DNA of 64,000 nucleotides from NCBI GenBank assembly GCA_020726505.1, contig JAHLEZ010000031.1:434001-498000 (forward strand). Direction: 5' to 3'. Both the position numbers and the translations under genes were made by a program. Positions 10,384 through 23,703 of this stretch are shown piece after piece. Under the pieces are notes generated by a model. That model did no database searches, was not told where the DNA came from, and was given only the letters and a program-made list of their open reading frames with translations. Origin of the DNA: Leptodontidium sp. MPI-SDFR-AT-0119 (lineage: Eukaryota > Ascomycota > Leotiomycetes > Helotiales > Leptodontidiaceae). The stretch's first letter is position 1, and each line of letters starts with the position of its first letter.

Positions 10384-11370
10384 GATGCTCGCTGAATGAG
10401 AAGTGGACGTCTGAAATCGCTGTCGAGGGATGGTGTATGTACGGCGGTGGGGTAAGCCTGAGGATATCGATCGAGAAGATGATGTTGAGAGAGAGCTTCG
10501 GGCCGGCGTTGGGAAGATGGTATGGGCGAGATGTTGATTTGAAGGAGAACCTAAGAAAACAGAGAATAAGTCGTGGGAGAAATACAAGAAAGACATCGAG
10601 AGACGGTAGGCAGCACTCTCGCTTGGAGTCGTCCGACAGGTAGTGAAAGGAAGGAACGTCGATGTTGACTTCCCAATTAGGAAGGAATGGTTCTGATCAA
10701 GCGACGCTCTGTCCCGTCTGCTGCAACACCATTACACCGAGTGAACAGAACAACACCCTTGATACAAACAAACCAATGCAGGAAAGCCAGAGTAAACACC
10801 TCAATCGAATTCGATGTGTTCTAGTACATGGTATTTCCTTCGTTCATTGGCACTGCCCAAGAACAAGGAGCAAAACAACCTGGAGCAGCTGCCAAATGAG
10901 TCCTGGGGCTCTCATGCCAGAGCTGGAAACACGAAGCAAGTTTCAACTCCCACCCCCAAAACAAACGATCAGAACAAAAGGGACGAGATTGAAACATTTG
11001 CATTATTTGCGTGACCTAAAGCCGTAGACATCATCATCCCCTTCTCTTCTTTCTCTCTTTTTCCAGCGAAGCACAAATGACAATCTGCCAGTCATCCTCC
11101 TATCCCGTCCCAACCTGTCCTATCTCAGAAGCTGTAGAGCAGACTCGGTCCTTCGTAAACCATTCGTGTGTGAATTATCCATCAACGCCATTCAAAGAGA
11201 GGAAAGTAAGGAACGGGAAATTCCCATCCCGGTATCATTACACCAATCCATCATCCATCATCCTCCATCCCCCATCCACCTAGTCGTCCATTGATCAATC
11301 AAAAGGCACATTCTCCATCACCCACACCCCATTTCATTCCCTAGTCCGCGTATCAATTACCCCCTTCCAC
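10384..11370. other. Intergenic, no gene seen
   Basis: 5' region of MYND paralogue 2 and 3' region of the RCR gene, both on the minus strand. Only short frames without family features are present. Confidence 0.4.
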
Positions 11371-12045
11371 CTAGCGAATAATCCCATCCCCCTTTCCAGG
11401 CGGCGCACCCATCGGCGGCTCATACACACTATCCCCACCCCTCTGCGGATGATAACTCGCTCCGGGCTGCTGCAACTCGATCCCACCACTCTGCTGTCCA
11501 TATCCCTGATTATGATTCCCATAATACCCATCATGGCTCTGGAAGGTCGTGCCCGTAGCCTGATTGCCCATATACGGCGGTGGAGGCGGTGCGTATCCTC
11601 CCTGCTGGCCCCAGTTACCCTGCTGTTGGCCGTATTGCTGTCCCACGGGCGGCTTGCCTCCCATCCATCCCGTGCCGTACATAGGTGCCATTCCGCGGCG
11701 GCGACGGCGTCGGGTGCTGATGCATCTATATGCTTTAGTATTTGCGACAGTCGTGGGAGGGAGTGCGAAGTAAAGAGGGAGGAGAGACGGTGCTACTTAC
11801 GAGAATGCTAGTCCGAGGAGTAGGAAGAAGATTACGATCAGGACGAGTGCGACCCAACGGCCCCAGTTGTCCCAGGTCGAGTAGTAATCGTAGCAGTATC
11901 CAGAAGCGTCACAGCTGTTGTACATCGTTAGCGTCTGGTTCTGGTGCGTAATGCGTAATGGAGGATTTCTTTATGAAGATGAGGGCATCGAATATACTTA
12001 CCGAACATCTCTAGCCGTAAGGCTGTTGGAGTTTGTTGGCGCCAT
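11371..12045 (-). CDS. RCR-type membrane protein (chitin deposition / Congo red resistance family)
   Basis: Exons 12045-12002, 11914-11801 and 11725-11371 (GTAAGT donors; ACAG and ATAG acceptors), 170 residues. The order is a short N-terminus with a Cys-containing lumenal segment (CDASGYCYDYYSTWDNWGRW), one membrane helix (VALVLIVIFFLLLGLAF), a strongly basic stop-transfer stretch (STRRRRRRG), and a cytosolic tail rich in Gln, Gly and Pro with a PPPPPY motif that could bind WW domains. This is the architecture of yeast Rcr1/Rcr2-like proteins, which recruit Rsp5-type ubiquitin ligase through PY motifs and affect chitin deposition and trafficking of plasma-membrane proteins. The role in this fungus is inferred from that family. 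Confidence 0.75.
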
Positions 12046-12672
12046 TCTGAAATCTCGAGCTTCGTGGCGTGAGGTTCGAATGATGTCTCCCTTCCTAGCC
12101 TGATGCTAATCCACCACGGGTGCTATTGAACAATCTGTCCGAATTATCGCTTCTCGAAACGATAAATCGCAATTCGAAAGTCGTGTATGTGTATTAGATA
12201 TAGGTGTAGGTCTTCGAAGTAAGAGAGGAAGAACGAAGAGAGGAAAGGAAAAGAACGTTCGAGTAGAAAAGAGGAGGAGGTCTTGCTCGTGGAGTCTTGG
12301 GCGGTGGCTGAGTTCCTTGTTGGCCGGAAGGGAACGAACCACAAGGACTCGGCACGGTGGTTCAACTCCGGCGTAGCTTCTGTCATTTTGCGCGTACTTT
12401 TTGGAACGGGGTCTGGCATTCTTTGCCGAGTCGGCAACACCACGAGCATGCCACACCTTGCATTGCGCGGCCTGGGGAGATCAGAGCTGACGTCTTGAAC
12501 TTTGTTCGTTCGTATACGGAGGAAGTGATTTGGGTTTGACACTGTGATGTGAATGTTGCATAGAATAGACTCCAGTGTACAATACAGTATGTATAATACT
12601 CCATGTTCCTGGGCATCCATCCGTCTCCCTCCGCTCTCTGAAGTAAGACTCGACCGTGTCTTGTGAACCGCG

Positions 12673-13065
12673 CTAAGCATGGAATCCTTCTTTAGAACAA
12701 TCTGGAATCTCAAGCTCCAAAAGCTCAGGTATCCATCCCACAGCAAACAGTAGTAACGTAGATCTCATCACGCCGTTTACTATCTTCCCAAACTCCAGCT
12801 CTTGCTTCAACTCGCCATCTCCAATCCATCTATCAAAAGCAACTAAGTCAAAAACCTCCCCCAAAATCCCAATCCCTCCAAGTCCCCTCAATAAATCCCC
12901 TCCCTGCCACAAAAAATCGTCATCAAATGATCTCCCTCCCAATCCCTCCCACAGATTCAAACCCCACTCACACTCACCCCCCATCCAATCACATCCCCTC
13001 CCTCCCTCCAAACAAGGGTCTCCCCTCCCCCTCCCTTCCCATGCAACCACTGCACTGCACCGCAC
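12673..13065 (-). CDS. Doubtful hypothetical ORF, 130 residues
   Basis: An open frame with a plausible hydrophobic/acidic C-terminal half (FDLVAFDRWIGDGELKQELE and ILGEVFD segments). Its first 40 residues, however, are encoded by a purine-rich low-complexity tract. I recognise no family. It could be a real small gene or fragment, or chance. No intron was needed. Confidence 0.2.
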   Translation of the reverse strand: MRCSAVVAWEGRGRGDPCLEGGRGCDWMGGECEWGLNLWEGLGGRSFDDDFLWQGGDLLRGLGGIGILGEVFDLVAFDRWIGDGELKQELEFGKIVNGVMRSTLLLFAVGWIPELLELEIPDCSKEGFHA

Positions 13066-14114
13066 CCATACTCAGACCCATACCCATGCATCGAACTGCC
13101 AGCGCATCGATGGTTTGTGCGTACCGTAGCCTGGCCTGAGCGAGGGAAGAGAAGTGAGCGAGCTTGCTGCTGGCTACTGCTGCCAGCGCAGCAAGAAGCA
13201 TTAAAAAGGTGGTAAGGTAAAAATGTGTTGTTCCGTCCGTCCTTCTTCTTCTTCTTCTTCTCCATAAACTTTCTTCCTGATATGTGAATCAATCGCTCAG
13301 AGAGTTATGTGGCTGTGGCCGTTCTTGCATTACCCACAGCTATGTCCCGCATTCCAGCGTTTCTGGCCATCTCACGCCGGAGGGGTCGAGGTCCTCACGC
13401 CCTGGAAATCCTGGAGAATGGATGGGACCTTTTACCTATGGTGTACCCTCCCCCAACGACGCTCACTCACTCTACCGCGAAGTTTACGAAGTCACCGAGA
13501 CAATCACAATCGGAATGTTCCAACTCTCGGGCTTGAGATAAGAATATGCTAATTACACTACTCGAATCCCCAACACCCAGCCATGCCTTCGACAAAGCTC
13601 TCCCTCCCTCCATCCAACCAAAGAAAAAGAGCCAGGACTCGAGCCTGACCAAGACCCAGGTCCAGGTCCAACAAACCCACGCTTGAATGCCGACATGAAG
13701 AGAATCAGAGATCGAGAAATCTAGCAGTCTCAAGCGAGCTAGCTACTGACGTAAATGATCGATCCATCGATTGGATCGAACTGAATGGGAAACGCTGGTC
13801 ATGAAGGTCGTCTCATCGTTGCAGACATGGCGCGTAAAGAAGGGGAACGTATGGAACCGAATGCGAGGTAAGGAAATCCTTTTCGTACGTTTGATAAGTG
13901 TTGTGGTGAAGATCCGATCCTGGGGTCGTAAGAAAAAAAAGATAAGAGGTGCTGTGGGCGGAAGAGATGTATTTGTTTTGGTCCTTGCAGACCGAGGGAG
14001 AGTTTTATCTTTCCATCATTTCGTTATCATTCGTCATTATTTCTCGCCTTCTGATCTGGGAAGTTTTATCCCGGGTGAGGTCGTCTGGAAGGCTTTCCAG
14101 GGACGAGTCGAGAT
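13066..14114. other. Intergenic, contains a CTT microsatellite
   Basis: A (CTT)n run lies at about 13241-13260. No convincing coding frame is present. The right part is the 3' region of the Arl8 gene. Confidence 0.4.
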
Positions 14115-14956
14115 TTACTTGCTGGCGCGAGCAACCAGCCACTGCAGAACCGCATCCAGATTCGTCTCCTCTTTCGCACTGATGCCATAGCAACTCACTT
14201 CGCGATGGGAGATGCTCTTCAAGTCCAGAGCCTCGATCAGCTCATCGACGGATAATTTCTCCTCGAGATCCGACTTGTTTCCAAGTACCAACAACGGGAT
14301 GCCCTCCAGGACCGGCTTTTCAAGGAGCAGATGAAGCTCATCCTTTGCGACTGGCAAGGCTTCAGTATCTGCCGAGTCGACGATGAACACAATGGCATTC
14401 ACCCCTCGGCAATATCGCTCCCACATGGACCGAAACCTGGGTTGTCCTCCGAGATCCCAACATTTTAGCGTCACATGGCCCTTTTGTACCCGCTTCATAT
14501 TGAAACCAACAGTTGGAATGGAGCTATGGAAGACGGAATATGGTCAGCCAGATGATTTCGTTGGGTCGCGTGGATAATTTTTGAGGATTTGAGCAACTGC
14601 CGTTGGTCGCACAGGGAAAGAGAGAGAAGGGGAATGGGAACCTACTCGAGTGTGAATTCTCCGCCCTGGATGGAAGTCAGTACATGGCGATGGAATGGGG
14701 GTGGGGTTCTCTTACCGCCAGAACTCTCAACAGCGACGTCTTGCCAGCATTTTGGAGTCCTATCATGGTGATATCCATCTCGGTCGCCCTATCGCCAGGA
14801 AGAGGTCAGCATGCTTTGCGCATTATGCGTTCATTCGAGATGGATGCTTGCAGCGGCAAGAGTTCGCACAGCATGCGCCGGAATTGACACAACAGCAGCA
14901 ACTGACCAGAATAACCTCAACAGCCAATCATACACCCTCTTGAACAAACCCGCCAT
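14115..14956 (-). CDS. ARL8: Arl8-type small GTPase (lysosome/vacuole ARF-like)
   Basis: Four exons: 14956-14907, 14788-14716, 14665-14646 and 14523-14115, giving 183 residues with all phases kept. Nucleotide-binding motifs are complete: P-loop GLQNAGKTS (27-35), switch PTVGFN (51-56), WDLGGQ (70-75), NKSD (130-133) and SAK (163-165). The stretch [18 protein letters not shown] and the absence of an N-terminal Gly for myristoylation are hallmarks of Arl8, which in animals is N-acetylated and couples lysosomes to kinesin. In fungi it would act on vacuoles or endosomes. The N-terminal amphipathic stretch [14 protein letters not shown] is a likely membrane anchor. The 20-bp third exon is unusually short but required by the alignment. 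Confidence 0.92.
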
Positions 14957-17176
14957 GATGGCTCGATTGTATTCCGGTATTAAATTCGAGGAGGAAGTTT
15001 TATCGCGAATTGAAGGTTGGGCGGTTGCCTGGAAGTTGCGCAAGGCTACGTGGGGAACGAGTGGGGAGAGAAGGTGGATAGCTTGAAGCTGTAGATGTTG
15101 TGTAGCGGTAAGGAAGGGTAGTTCGCAGAGACCAGATAGTTGTAATTCCAATAGATGTATCACCGTAAGCCTTTGTGCGCCGGGGCAATTGTTGACTGAG
15201 CTTGGCGGATCGTAAAGTGACGTTAGAGTTGATGGCGACGGTGTACAAGTGCTCAACGAGCAGCGCTTGCAAAGGGATAGGATGGGAGGGGATGGGATGG
15301 ATGGGAATTCGGGATCCAGAGTCGGGGATGGAGAAGGGTCCCAGAAAAGGTCGATCGAGCACGAACCGCCGGGGAAGAGAGTGGAGGGAGGGACTGAGGA
15401 TGAGATAGACGAGAGCACACAGACGAAGAAGCCCAAGCTACAGTCAGGTCTCCCACGGTGTTGGTGAAGTCAAGTCAGACACAGACGCAGGGCAGGTCTG
15501 TCTAGTCTCGGCAAAAGCAAAGAAGAAGAACGAGGGGCCGGACGAGAGTTTGGTGGGGGGGAGGGGGGATGGATGGATGGCTTGGGTTCAGCAGGGGAGA
15601 TGATGCGGTGATTAAATAGAAAAACAATTGATAAAAGGCGGGCAGGCAGTCCAGGGCAGGTCCAGAGGAGAAGAGAAGAGAAGAGCGCGAAGATGAGGTT
15701 GATATTGATGTCGTAAAGAAGAGTAGGAATTGAGAGCAGGTAGAGGTAAGTAAGGTAGGTAGGTAGGTAGGTAGTGAGTGAGTGATAAAGGGAGAGGTCG
15801 AGTAGAGGAGAGCAGGTATTGTAGATGACGAACGCGGGGCTCAAGGAGGGACTGGCTGGTGCTGGTTGGCGAGCTGGAGAGGTCTGCCGTGCTGTTGCTT
15901 TGCTTTGAGCTGCTGTAAGGTCGCGAGGAAAGCGTCGAGGGAGGGTCCAAGGCGTCGACACAAGATGCAGACATATGCAGGGCAAGCAAAAAACACAGCA
16001 GGGCGAGTCAGGAACTGGAAATGGGTGGATGTCAGTCAGTCAGTCAGTTTGTTGTGGCGGTCGCGTTTGGTTTGGCCTGGCCTGGCTGACCGGAAGGCTT
16101 GATTGATTGAGTTGAGAGGTGAGTTGAGGTGAGGTGAGGTGAGGGCTTGGAGGGCTTGGAGGCTGGCCGCCCGCAAATGTGATAGATAGTTTGCCGGAGA
16201 GTGAGGGAGTTAAGGTGAGTGAGTGATGGTGTCATTGAGTGGTGCAAGCCAAAGCCGTAGGTAAGTCAGGAAGGTGCAGTAGGTACAGCAGGTCGGTAGT
16301 GAGGTCAATGCAGGCAGGCGAATAGAGAATGAGAGGAAGAAGCTCAGCTTCCTCCAGAACCTCCTACAGAAGCTGCCCTACATAGCCAGAGAGGGAGAGC
16401 TACCTAGCTGCAGCCAGTGTGCACCGCAGTACGCAGAAGCGGAAGCACAAGCACAAGCAGGCAGGCAAGCAAGCAAGCAAGCAAAGCAAGCAAGTACCTA
16501 CCTACCTAGTCTCGCAGGATGCAGCAGTAGCAGCAGTGCAGCCTCTCTTTTGCTTTGCTCATTCATGCCTTGCTCACTCCATCAGTCAATCAACCAGCCA
16601 ACCAACCTATGCTTTTGCCTCGCTTTGGGGGACTTGCAGCAGCTGGAACGCCAGTGAGGGATTCTACTGGCTCTGAGCGGACGTTGCTTCAGGCTTGAAG
16701 AGGGGAAACGCGGCGGGCTTTGCGGCTTCAGTGAAATTCAAGCCAGTGAGAGAAGTCTTGAAGTTCAGGGCTGACGAGCTCCAGGGGAGGGGAAGGGGAA
16801 GAAGCAGTCGCGGACTTTTTTTTAGAGGTGCAGGGTGCATTGGTGCCCGATACCGACATCAACCCCCGATTTCCGATAAGCCAGCCATGCCGCTAGTGCT
16901 ATCGTTAGCGAGAAAAAAAGTTCGAGATGTTTTTGTCCCCGAGTGAGTTGAAGCTGCCAACTGCCGCTGTCTGCATCTGCCTCATCAGAAGCTCAACACG
17001 CATTGGTTGTAGCCCCCAGTGCTAACTGACAGGTAAGATTATATCCTCACCATTTGATCTCTCCGGCTTGGCCACCGGCATAGTCTGCGCCTCCATTGCC
17101 CCTCCACCGCTTTCCCCCCAAGCACCTCCCTCTTGCCCGCCCGCCTTTTCCTCCCGACTGACATCTAGCCTGCAGA
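14957..17176. other. Long intergenic region full of short tandem repeats
   Basis: The divergent promoter region between the Arl8 gene and the RNA polymerase I subunit gene. It holds several tetranucleotide runs: (GTAG)n near 15754-15773, (GTCA)n near 16031-16049, GAGGT-type repeats near 16118-16145, (CAAG)n near 16458-16495 followed by (CCTA)n. Open frames in it are compositional artefacts. Confidence 0.5.
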
Positions 17177-20100
17177 ATGCCTCCCTCCACCTCCTCTCGA
17201 GCTGGAACAGATACCAAATGGACCTGTGAATACGACACACTACGTCGAGAGAATCTCTTCCGAAACCCCCCCAAAGATCACTCCGCATACCCCGCGCTGA
17301 AAGCTGCAATCTCCCCTCACATCGAATCCTTCAATGCGCTCTTCGGAGAGAACGGAACTGTAGCCCAAGGCTTGCTGGACATTGGAGAGAAGACATACCT
17401 GGATGGCGATGATCGAACAGGCCCCGCGGGAAAGAATATCCTGCGGGTCAAGGTCAAGGAAGTCTTCGTGGAGAAGTCCATGTTACCCGCATCCAATAAA
17501 TTCTCTACCAGGAATCGAGAGATCCTACCCGCAGAATGCAGAGAACGCCATGTCACATACAGAGGGCGGATGAGTGCGAAATTCGAGTTTCGGATAAACA
17601 ATGGGGACCCCAAGGAGTTCGTGAGAGACTTGGGACAAATACCTTTGATGATGATGGTACGTTAATCTCTGCAACGGCAGACCAAATGCTGAGATCTGTA
17701 GTCAAATCGATGCCATCTCGAAAACAATTCCCCTGCCCAATTGGTACAAAAGAAAGAGGAAGCCGAAGAATTGGGTGGATACTTTGTCGTGAACGGAATT
17801 GAGAAGATTATTCGTCTGCTGGTCGTCAATAGAAGGAATTTCCCAATGGCAATCGAACGTCCATCTTTCGAAGGCAGAGGACCAGCATACTCGAAATACG
17901 GTATGCTTATGCGATCAGTGCGACCGGATCAGACTTCGCAGACCAACGTTCTTCATTACCTGAAAGATGGCAATGTTACGTTCCGATTCTCGTGGAGAAA
18001 GGCCGAGTACTTGGTGCCGGTTATGATGGTGATGAAGGCATTGGTGGAAACGAACGACCGGGAGATTTTCGAGGGTCTGGTTGGATCTGCAGGGTCTGAG
18101 GGCGCGAATAACACGTTCTTGACCGATCGAGTGGAACTTTTACTGCGAACATATAAGGCATACGGACTATATACGAAGAGCAAGACAAGAGCATACCTGG
18201 GAGAGAAGTTCCGGATTGTTTTGGGAGTTCCTGATACCATGTCGAACTATGATTGCGGAACAGAATTCTTACGGAAGATTGTATTGGTTCACCTTGGGAA
18301 TGTCAATGTTACCGAGGCCGAGGACAATGACAAGTTCAAGATGCTGCTCTTTATGACGAGGAAACTTTATGCTTTGGTTGCCGGAGACTGTGCAGTAGAC
18401 AACCCCGATGCTGTTCAGAACCAGGAGATTTTGCTGGGAGGTTTCTTATATGGAATGATTATCAAGGAACGACTGGATGACTGGCTCTCGACGCAATTGC
18501 GAATGGCGATACGAGAATACCTGAGAAAGAGCCCCGAGCACGGATTCCTCACCCCCGAGTTCCTGAAAGAGTTCCCTGTCAAACTTTGTGGACGAACAAA
18601 TGAAAATGTTGGGGGTGCCCTCGAGTACTTCATGTCAACAGGAAATTTGGTCAGTCCTACAGGTCTCGATTTGCAGCAAGTCTCCGGTTTCACCGTTGTT
18701 GCAGAGAAGATCAACTTTTTGCGATTCATCAGTCATTTCCGCATGGTTCACAGAGGTAGTTTCTTCGCTCAATTGAAGACCACAACTGTTCGAAAGCTGC
18801 TACCTGAGAGTTGGGGTTTCTTATGTCCAGTCCACACTCCCGATGGAAGTCCCTGTGGTCTTCTGAACCATCTTTCCCACAAATGTCGGATACTCACAAA
18901 AGCTTCTGATGTTTCAGCCATTCCTAAACTTGTGGCTGGTCTGGGAGTTGTTAGTTCAGGATCTTCATCGACAAAAGAGAGCATTGTTGTGACTCTGGAT
19001 GGAAAAATTCTTGGATGGTGCACGCCAAAGCAGTCGGTCACGATTGCGGATACTCTTCGGTACTGGAAAGTTGAAGGCTCCCACAACGTCCCCAAGGACC
19101 TCGAGATCTGTTGGGTGCCTAACTCTGCTGGAGGTCAATATCCTGGGATCTACATGTCTGCTGCTCCGTCGAGAATGGTCCGCCCTGTCAAGTACTTACC
19201 ACTGGATATGGAAGATCTTGTTGGCCCACAAGAACAACCATTCATGTCAATTGCCGTCACTGAACCCGAGATTGTTTCTGGCGAATCGACCCATGTTGAG
19301 TTCGATCCTACCAACATCCTCTCTATTCTCGCCAACATGACTCCCTTCTCCGACTTCAATCAATCACCCAGAAACATGTACCAATGTCAAATGGGCAAAC
19401 AATCCATGGGAACGCCAGGAACAGCTGTTCGATACAGGTCGGATAACAAGACATACCGACTCCAAACTGGACAGACACCAATCGTTCGAGCCCCTTTGCA
19501 CAACGAGTATGGTTTCGACAACTTCCCCAATGGCATGAACTCCGTCGTTGCTGTCATTTCTTACACTGGATACGACATGGACGACGCCATGATAATCAAC
19601 AAGGGCTCTCATGAGCGAGGCTTCGGTCATGGTACAATTTACAAGGTCAAGAAGGTTGACCTTGAGGAGGGAGGTGGCAGATCCAGATCCTCCAAGAACA
19701 TCAAGAAGCTGTTCGGATTTGCGCCAGGATCCGAAGTCAAGGCAGAGATCAAGGCTATGATTGATGATGATGGTCTACCCCATATCGGACGGATGGTTCA
19801 AGAGGGTGACAAGATCTGTGCCTGGCACACAGTCAGTCAGGACCACAATGGAAACCTGGTCAACAAAGATGGTATCACACACTTTGAGAAATACAAGGAC
19901 GGCGAGATTGCTTTCATCGACGAAGTCCGATTGATCGGAAACGAGAACGGAGTTGAGCCTGCTCAAGCTATCTCCATCAAGTTCCGTATTCCTCGTTCTC
20001 CAGTCATCGGTGACAAGTTCTCTTCTCGACACGGTCAGAAGGGTGTCTGTTCCCAAAAATGGCCCAGCGTCGACATGCCTTTCACAGAGTCCGGCATCCA

Positions 20101-20848
20101 ACCTGACACCATCATCAACCCCCACGCTTTCCCATCTCGCATGACAATCGGTATGTTCGTCGAGTCTCTAGCAGGCAAAGCCGGTGCTCTCCACGGCCTC
20201 GCTCAAGATAGCACACCTTTCCGATTCGACGAGGAGAACACGGCTGGGGATTACTTCGGTCACCAACTTATGAAGGCTGGGTACAATTACTACGGCAATG
20301 AACCCATGTACTCTGGCATCACTGGCGAGGAACTCCATGTCGACATCTACATCGGAGTCGTCTACTACCAACGTCTCCGTCACATGGTGAACGACAAGTT
20401 CCAAGTTCGAACCACAGGACCCGTGACCCAATTGACCGGCCAGCCAATCAAAGGTAGAAAGAAGGGTGGCGGTATTCGTGTGGGAGAGATGGAGCGTGAT
20501 TCTCTTCTTGCCCACGGCACCGCTTTCCTCCTCCAAGATCGTCTCCTCAATTGCTCGGATTACTCCCGCTCGTGGATTTGCAAGGAATGCGGGACTTTCC
20601 TCTCAACTCAACCAACAGTCTCAGCGTTTGCATCTAGGAAGAAGGGAACCGGCGTCGTTAGATGCAGGAAGTGTGCGTACCGTGCCGAAGACTTCTCTGG
20701 TCAAGGCGAGATCTGGGAGGATGGTGAGGGGCAGAGATGGGTTGGTGGTGAAGATACGACTATCGTCGCTGTGCCTGGTGTGTTGAAATACCTGGATGTT
20801 GAGCTTGCTGCCATGGGTATCAAGTTGAAGTATAATGTTGGGCCTTGA
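17177..20848 (+). CDS. RPA2: DNA-directed RNA polymerase I, second-largest subunit
   Basis: Exons 17177-17656 and 17702-20848 (45-bp intron GTACGT...CTGTAG) give 1208 residues, close to yeast Rpa135 (about 1200). The intron restores the block SNRCHLEN...ELGGYFVVNGIEK that opens the lobe domain. Downstream motifs of the beta-like subunits follow in order: HTPDGSPCGLLNHL, GYDMDDAMIINKGS, GDKFSSRHGQKGVCSQ (hybrid-binding/active-site region), PSRMTIGMFVESLAGKAG, and a C-terminal zinc-binding domain with CKECG and CRKC pairs. It forms one half of the catalytic cleft of Pol I in the nucleolus and transcribes the 35S rRNA precursor. A single-copy housekeeping gene; no sign of damage. Confidence 0.97.
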
Positions 20849-21728
20849 TGAGTAGGATTGTTTGTTTGTTTTGTAGAATTGGTGGCGTTTGGACTATAGG
20901 CATTTACATGGAGCTCGGATGGCTTGGAAAAGAATGGACGTTTTATGATCTCTTTAGAGGGGGTATATCTCTGGTGGTGCGTCTCATTCCAGTGAGTGTT
21001 TTGCCGCCCCTTTGCTTTGTCGTCCAAACGGGTTGTCCCTGGCCATGAGTATACCCCTGAATTAACGGCATCCTACTTCTCGCTTAATCCTTGACTCAAG
21101 ACCTGCTTCTAGCCTCCACATCTTTTAATTGCACAGCAGATCATTCTCCTTCGCTTGCAAACAAGTTACACGTACATGCCGTGGCTCATGCAGTGCTCCG
21201 GGCCGCACTCATATCTCAAAGACCACAACACTTCGATAATGTGGCATGGAGCTATCAACAGGCCCGCCCGCGGCTTGTTTTCGTCGACGATTTCTCACTT
21301 TATGCCAGAAACCTTTTCAGATGAATATTTCTGACCAAGGGTAGGAAGGACTTGATGAGGTAGAGGTTTTTCTTTCATCCGTTGCGGCAGGAAGGAGTGT
21401 ACGTCCTCGCACCTTCCACACAAGTCTTGGCCACAAATCTCCTAGCGAAATTTACCTTCCGATTTGTTCAACTTGAACGTATCTTCTTCTCCAGGCATCA
21501 CGCCGCTTCAAATACCGCGCTCTTCACTCGTTCGCTGATTTTGGATATCCTTCGCTCGCTCTCGTCTACCAACTTGCTGTCGCTGGCTGCATCGCTCTCC
21601 GGCCTGAAAGGATGCAACGTGACTGAGATCATTCCTTGACTGCTTGCAAACAACGACCCCATCAGCAAACTCTGTCTTCGCACCTAATCCATTGATTCTC
21701 CACGCTCGTTACCACTGATGCCGGCGGC
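20849..21728. other. Intergenic, promoter of the tyrosinase gene
   Basis: 3' region of the RPA2 gene and 5' region of the tyrosinase gene. No further gene was recognised. Confidence 0.4.
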
Positions 21729-23703
21729 ATGCTGCTCTTCTCTCTCTGGGGCTCGTTGGCACTCTTCTGCGCATACTTCCCAAGTCTCTCAATTGCGCCA
21801 CAATCCTCTCAGCAGCCGTACCCTTCCTACGACTATGGCGCAGATCCTCCACGACTACCGAGACGCCAGAACTCCGGATACTTCCCTATCACCGGCGTTC
21901 ACACTGGTAGCGGAGTCAATGGATCGCCGCCATTACGAATAGAGATTCGGGACCTTCAGAAAGATCCCATTGCTTGGAATCTGTACATTCTTGGGCTGGA
22001 TATGCTGCAATATACACCCCAGTCGGATATGCTTTCTTGGTATCAGATAGCAGGTATGGGCAACAACGGTGGGAACTGAACGCTTGCTGACAATTGGCAG
22101 GTATTCACGGCAGACCTTTCATCCCGTTTGATAATGTTCTACCCAAGAGGGGCAACGAGCAGGCCGGATATTGTCATCATGTTTCCATCCTCTTTCCTAC
22201 TTGGCACAGGCCATATCTTGCTCTCTACGAGGTTTGCTCCCATCCCGACAGCCAATCTGTTTTTTAACTTGTTCAAAAGCAAGCGATTCACGAGAAAGTC
22301 CAACAAATCGCACGGCAGTACCCAGTAGGACCAGTTCGAGATCAATACGTGGCTGCAGCGGCAAACTTCAGAATACCATATTGGGACTGGGCAGCATCGC
22401 CGCCGGGTGGAAGAAGTATTCTTCCGGACAGTGTCATGTCACCTTCTATCGTTGTGAACGGCCCGGCAGGCGTACAAACAATCGCCAATCCGCTCTACAG
22501 CTATCGATTTCAGCCACTGGATGCTGATCAACTTCCAGACTATCCAGTCAGCTCTCACCCCGCACATTATTTACTACTCTAACGGCCACCCAGTTCAATC
22601 AGTACGTCGAGACTGTCCGATATCCAGCCACGAATAACCCAGCAGCAACATCCCAGAACAATCTCATTGCTCGGCAGCTGGACAATAGTGGCGCCTCTTT
22701 TCGAAACCGACTTTACATCCTTCTCACCATGTATAAAGACTACACGACTTTCAGCAATGAAGCGTGGATATCGTCCGACAATCCCGCTGGATACGATTCC
22801 CTGGAAAGTATACATGATCAGATTCATGGCTTGACAGGAAGCGGAGGGCACATGACATACATCCACTACTCTGCGTTTGATCCTCTGTTCTGGCTTCACC
22901 ATGCCATGATTGATCGCATATTCGCAATGTGGCAGGTGCTCAATCCCGAGAGTTACGTGGTTCCAGAGCCAGCAATTTTCAGCACATTCACTTTTTCGGC
23001 TGGGCAAACACAAGATGTTAACTCTCCTTTGACTCCGTTCCACAACACCTCGGGGGGATTCTGGACTTCTGAAACTTCAAGAACGACGGAGGTATTCGGA
23101 TATGCATATCCAGAAACGGCAAAATACGACGGTGGGAATCTCACAAGTCAAGTCATTGTGGCGGTGAATCAGCTGTATGGTGCAAGTGGAGTTCCTAGGT
23201 TGACAAAGAAACGATCATCGAACGTCAAGAGTGCTGATGCTGAATGGGTTGCCAACATCCGTGTCAAGAAGTACGCTCTCAATGCTCCATTCTTCGTCCA
23301 CATCTTCATCGGAAAATTCAACACAGATCCATTTTCCTGGTCGTTTGAGCCGAATCTGGTGGGAACCCATAGCATTTTCGTCAAAGCGATTGGACCCAAT
23401 TCGACGTGTAACTGCGATACAGAGCAGCTGGTTACTGCCACAATTCCCTTGACAGAAAGGCTGCATGTTGATGTGTTGGGAGGTTTCTTGGAAAGCCTCG
23501 GTCCCGAAGACGTGACGCCATATCTTGCAAAAGCTTTGAGTTACCGGGTCTCTTTGACGAACGACACGGAGGTTCCAAATGTCGCAGTACCGAGTTTGAA
23601 AGTCTCGATCTTCAGCATTGATGTGGAGAGGGGTGCAGGTGATGACGAGCTGCCAATATGGGGGGAGATGAGGGGTCACATGGATGTGAGCATGAGCTCA
23701 TAG
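21729..23703 (+). CDS. Secreted tyrosinase (type-3 copper oxidase)
   Basis: Exons 21729-22053, 22101-22231, 22280-22546 and 22594-23703 (introns of 47-48 bp) give 610 residues. A signal peptide is evident (MLLFSLWGSLALFCAYFP). Copper site A: H111 in GIHGRPF, H135 in GYCHHVSILFPTWHRPY, H144 in the same segment; Cys133 two residues before H135 is placed for the Cys-His thioether of fungal tyrosinases. Copper site B: H315 and H319 in SIHDQIHG, then FDPLFWLHHAMIDR (H343/H344). The C-terminal third is the shielding domain. The enzyme would oxidise phenols to o-quinones, outside the cell or in the secretory pathway. It lies head-on to the reductase at 23976-25185; see the finding on the possible phenolic cluster. 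Confidence 0.92.

Noticed and set aside
12144..12746. 200-codon minus-strand frame upstream of the RCR gene
   Set aside because: No family features, low-complexity end, and it coincides with the expected 5' leader of the RCR gene.
15470..15985. Long minus-strand frames of 125-171 codons
   Set aside because: Ser/Pro/Leu/Thr-rich translation of GA-rich and tetranucleotide-repeat DNA; several overlapping frames are open at once, and no start context or family pattern exists.
16455..16510. (CAAG)n repeats as a possible CRISPR-like array
   Set aside because: Plain microsatellite without spacers, in a eukaryotic genome.
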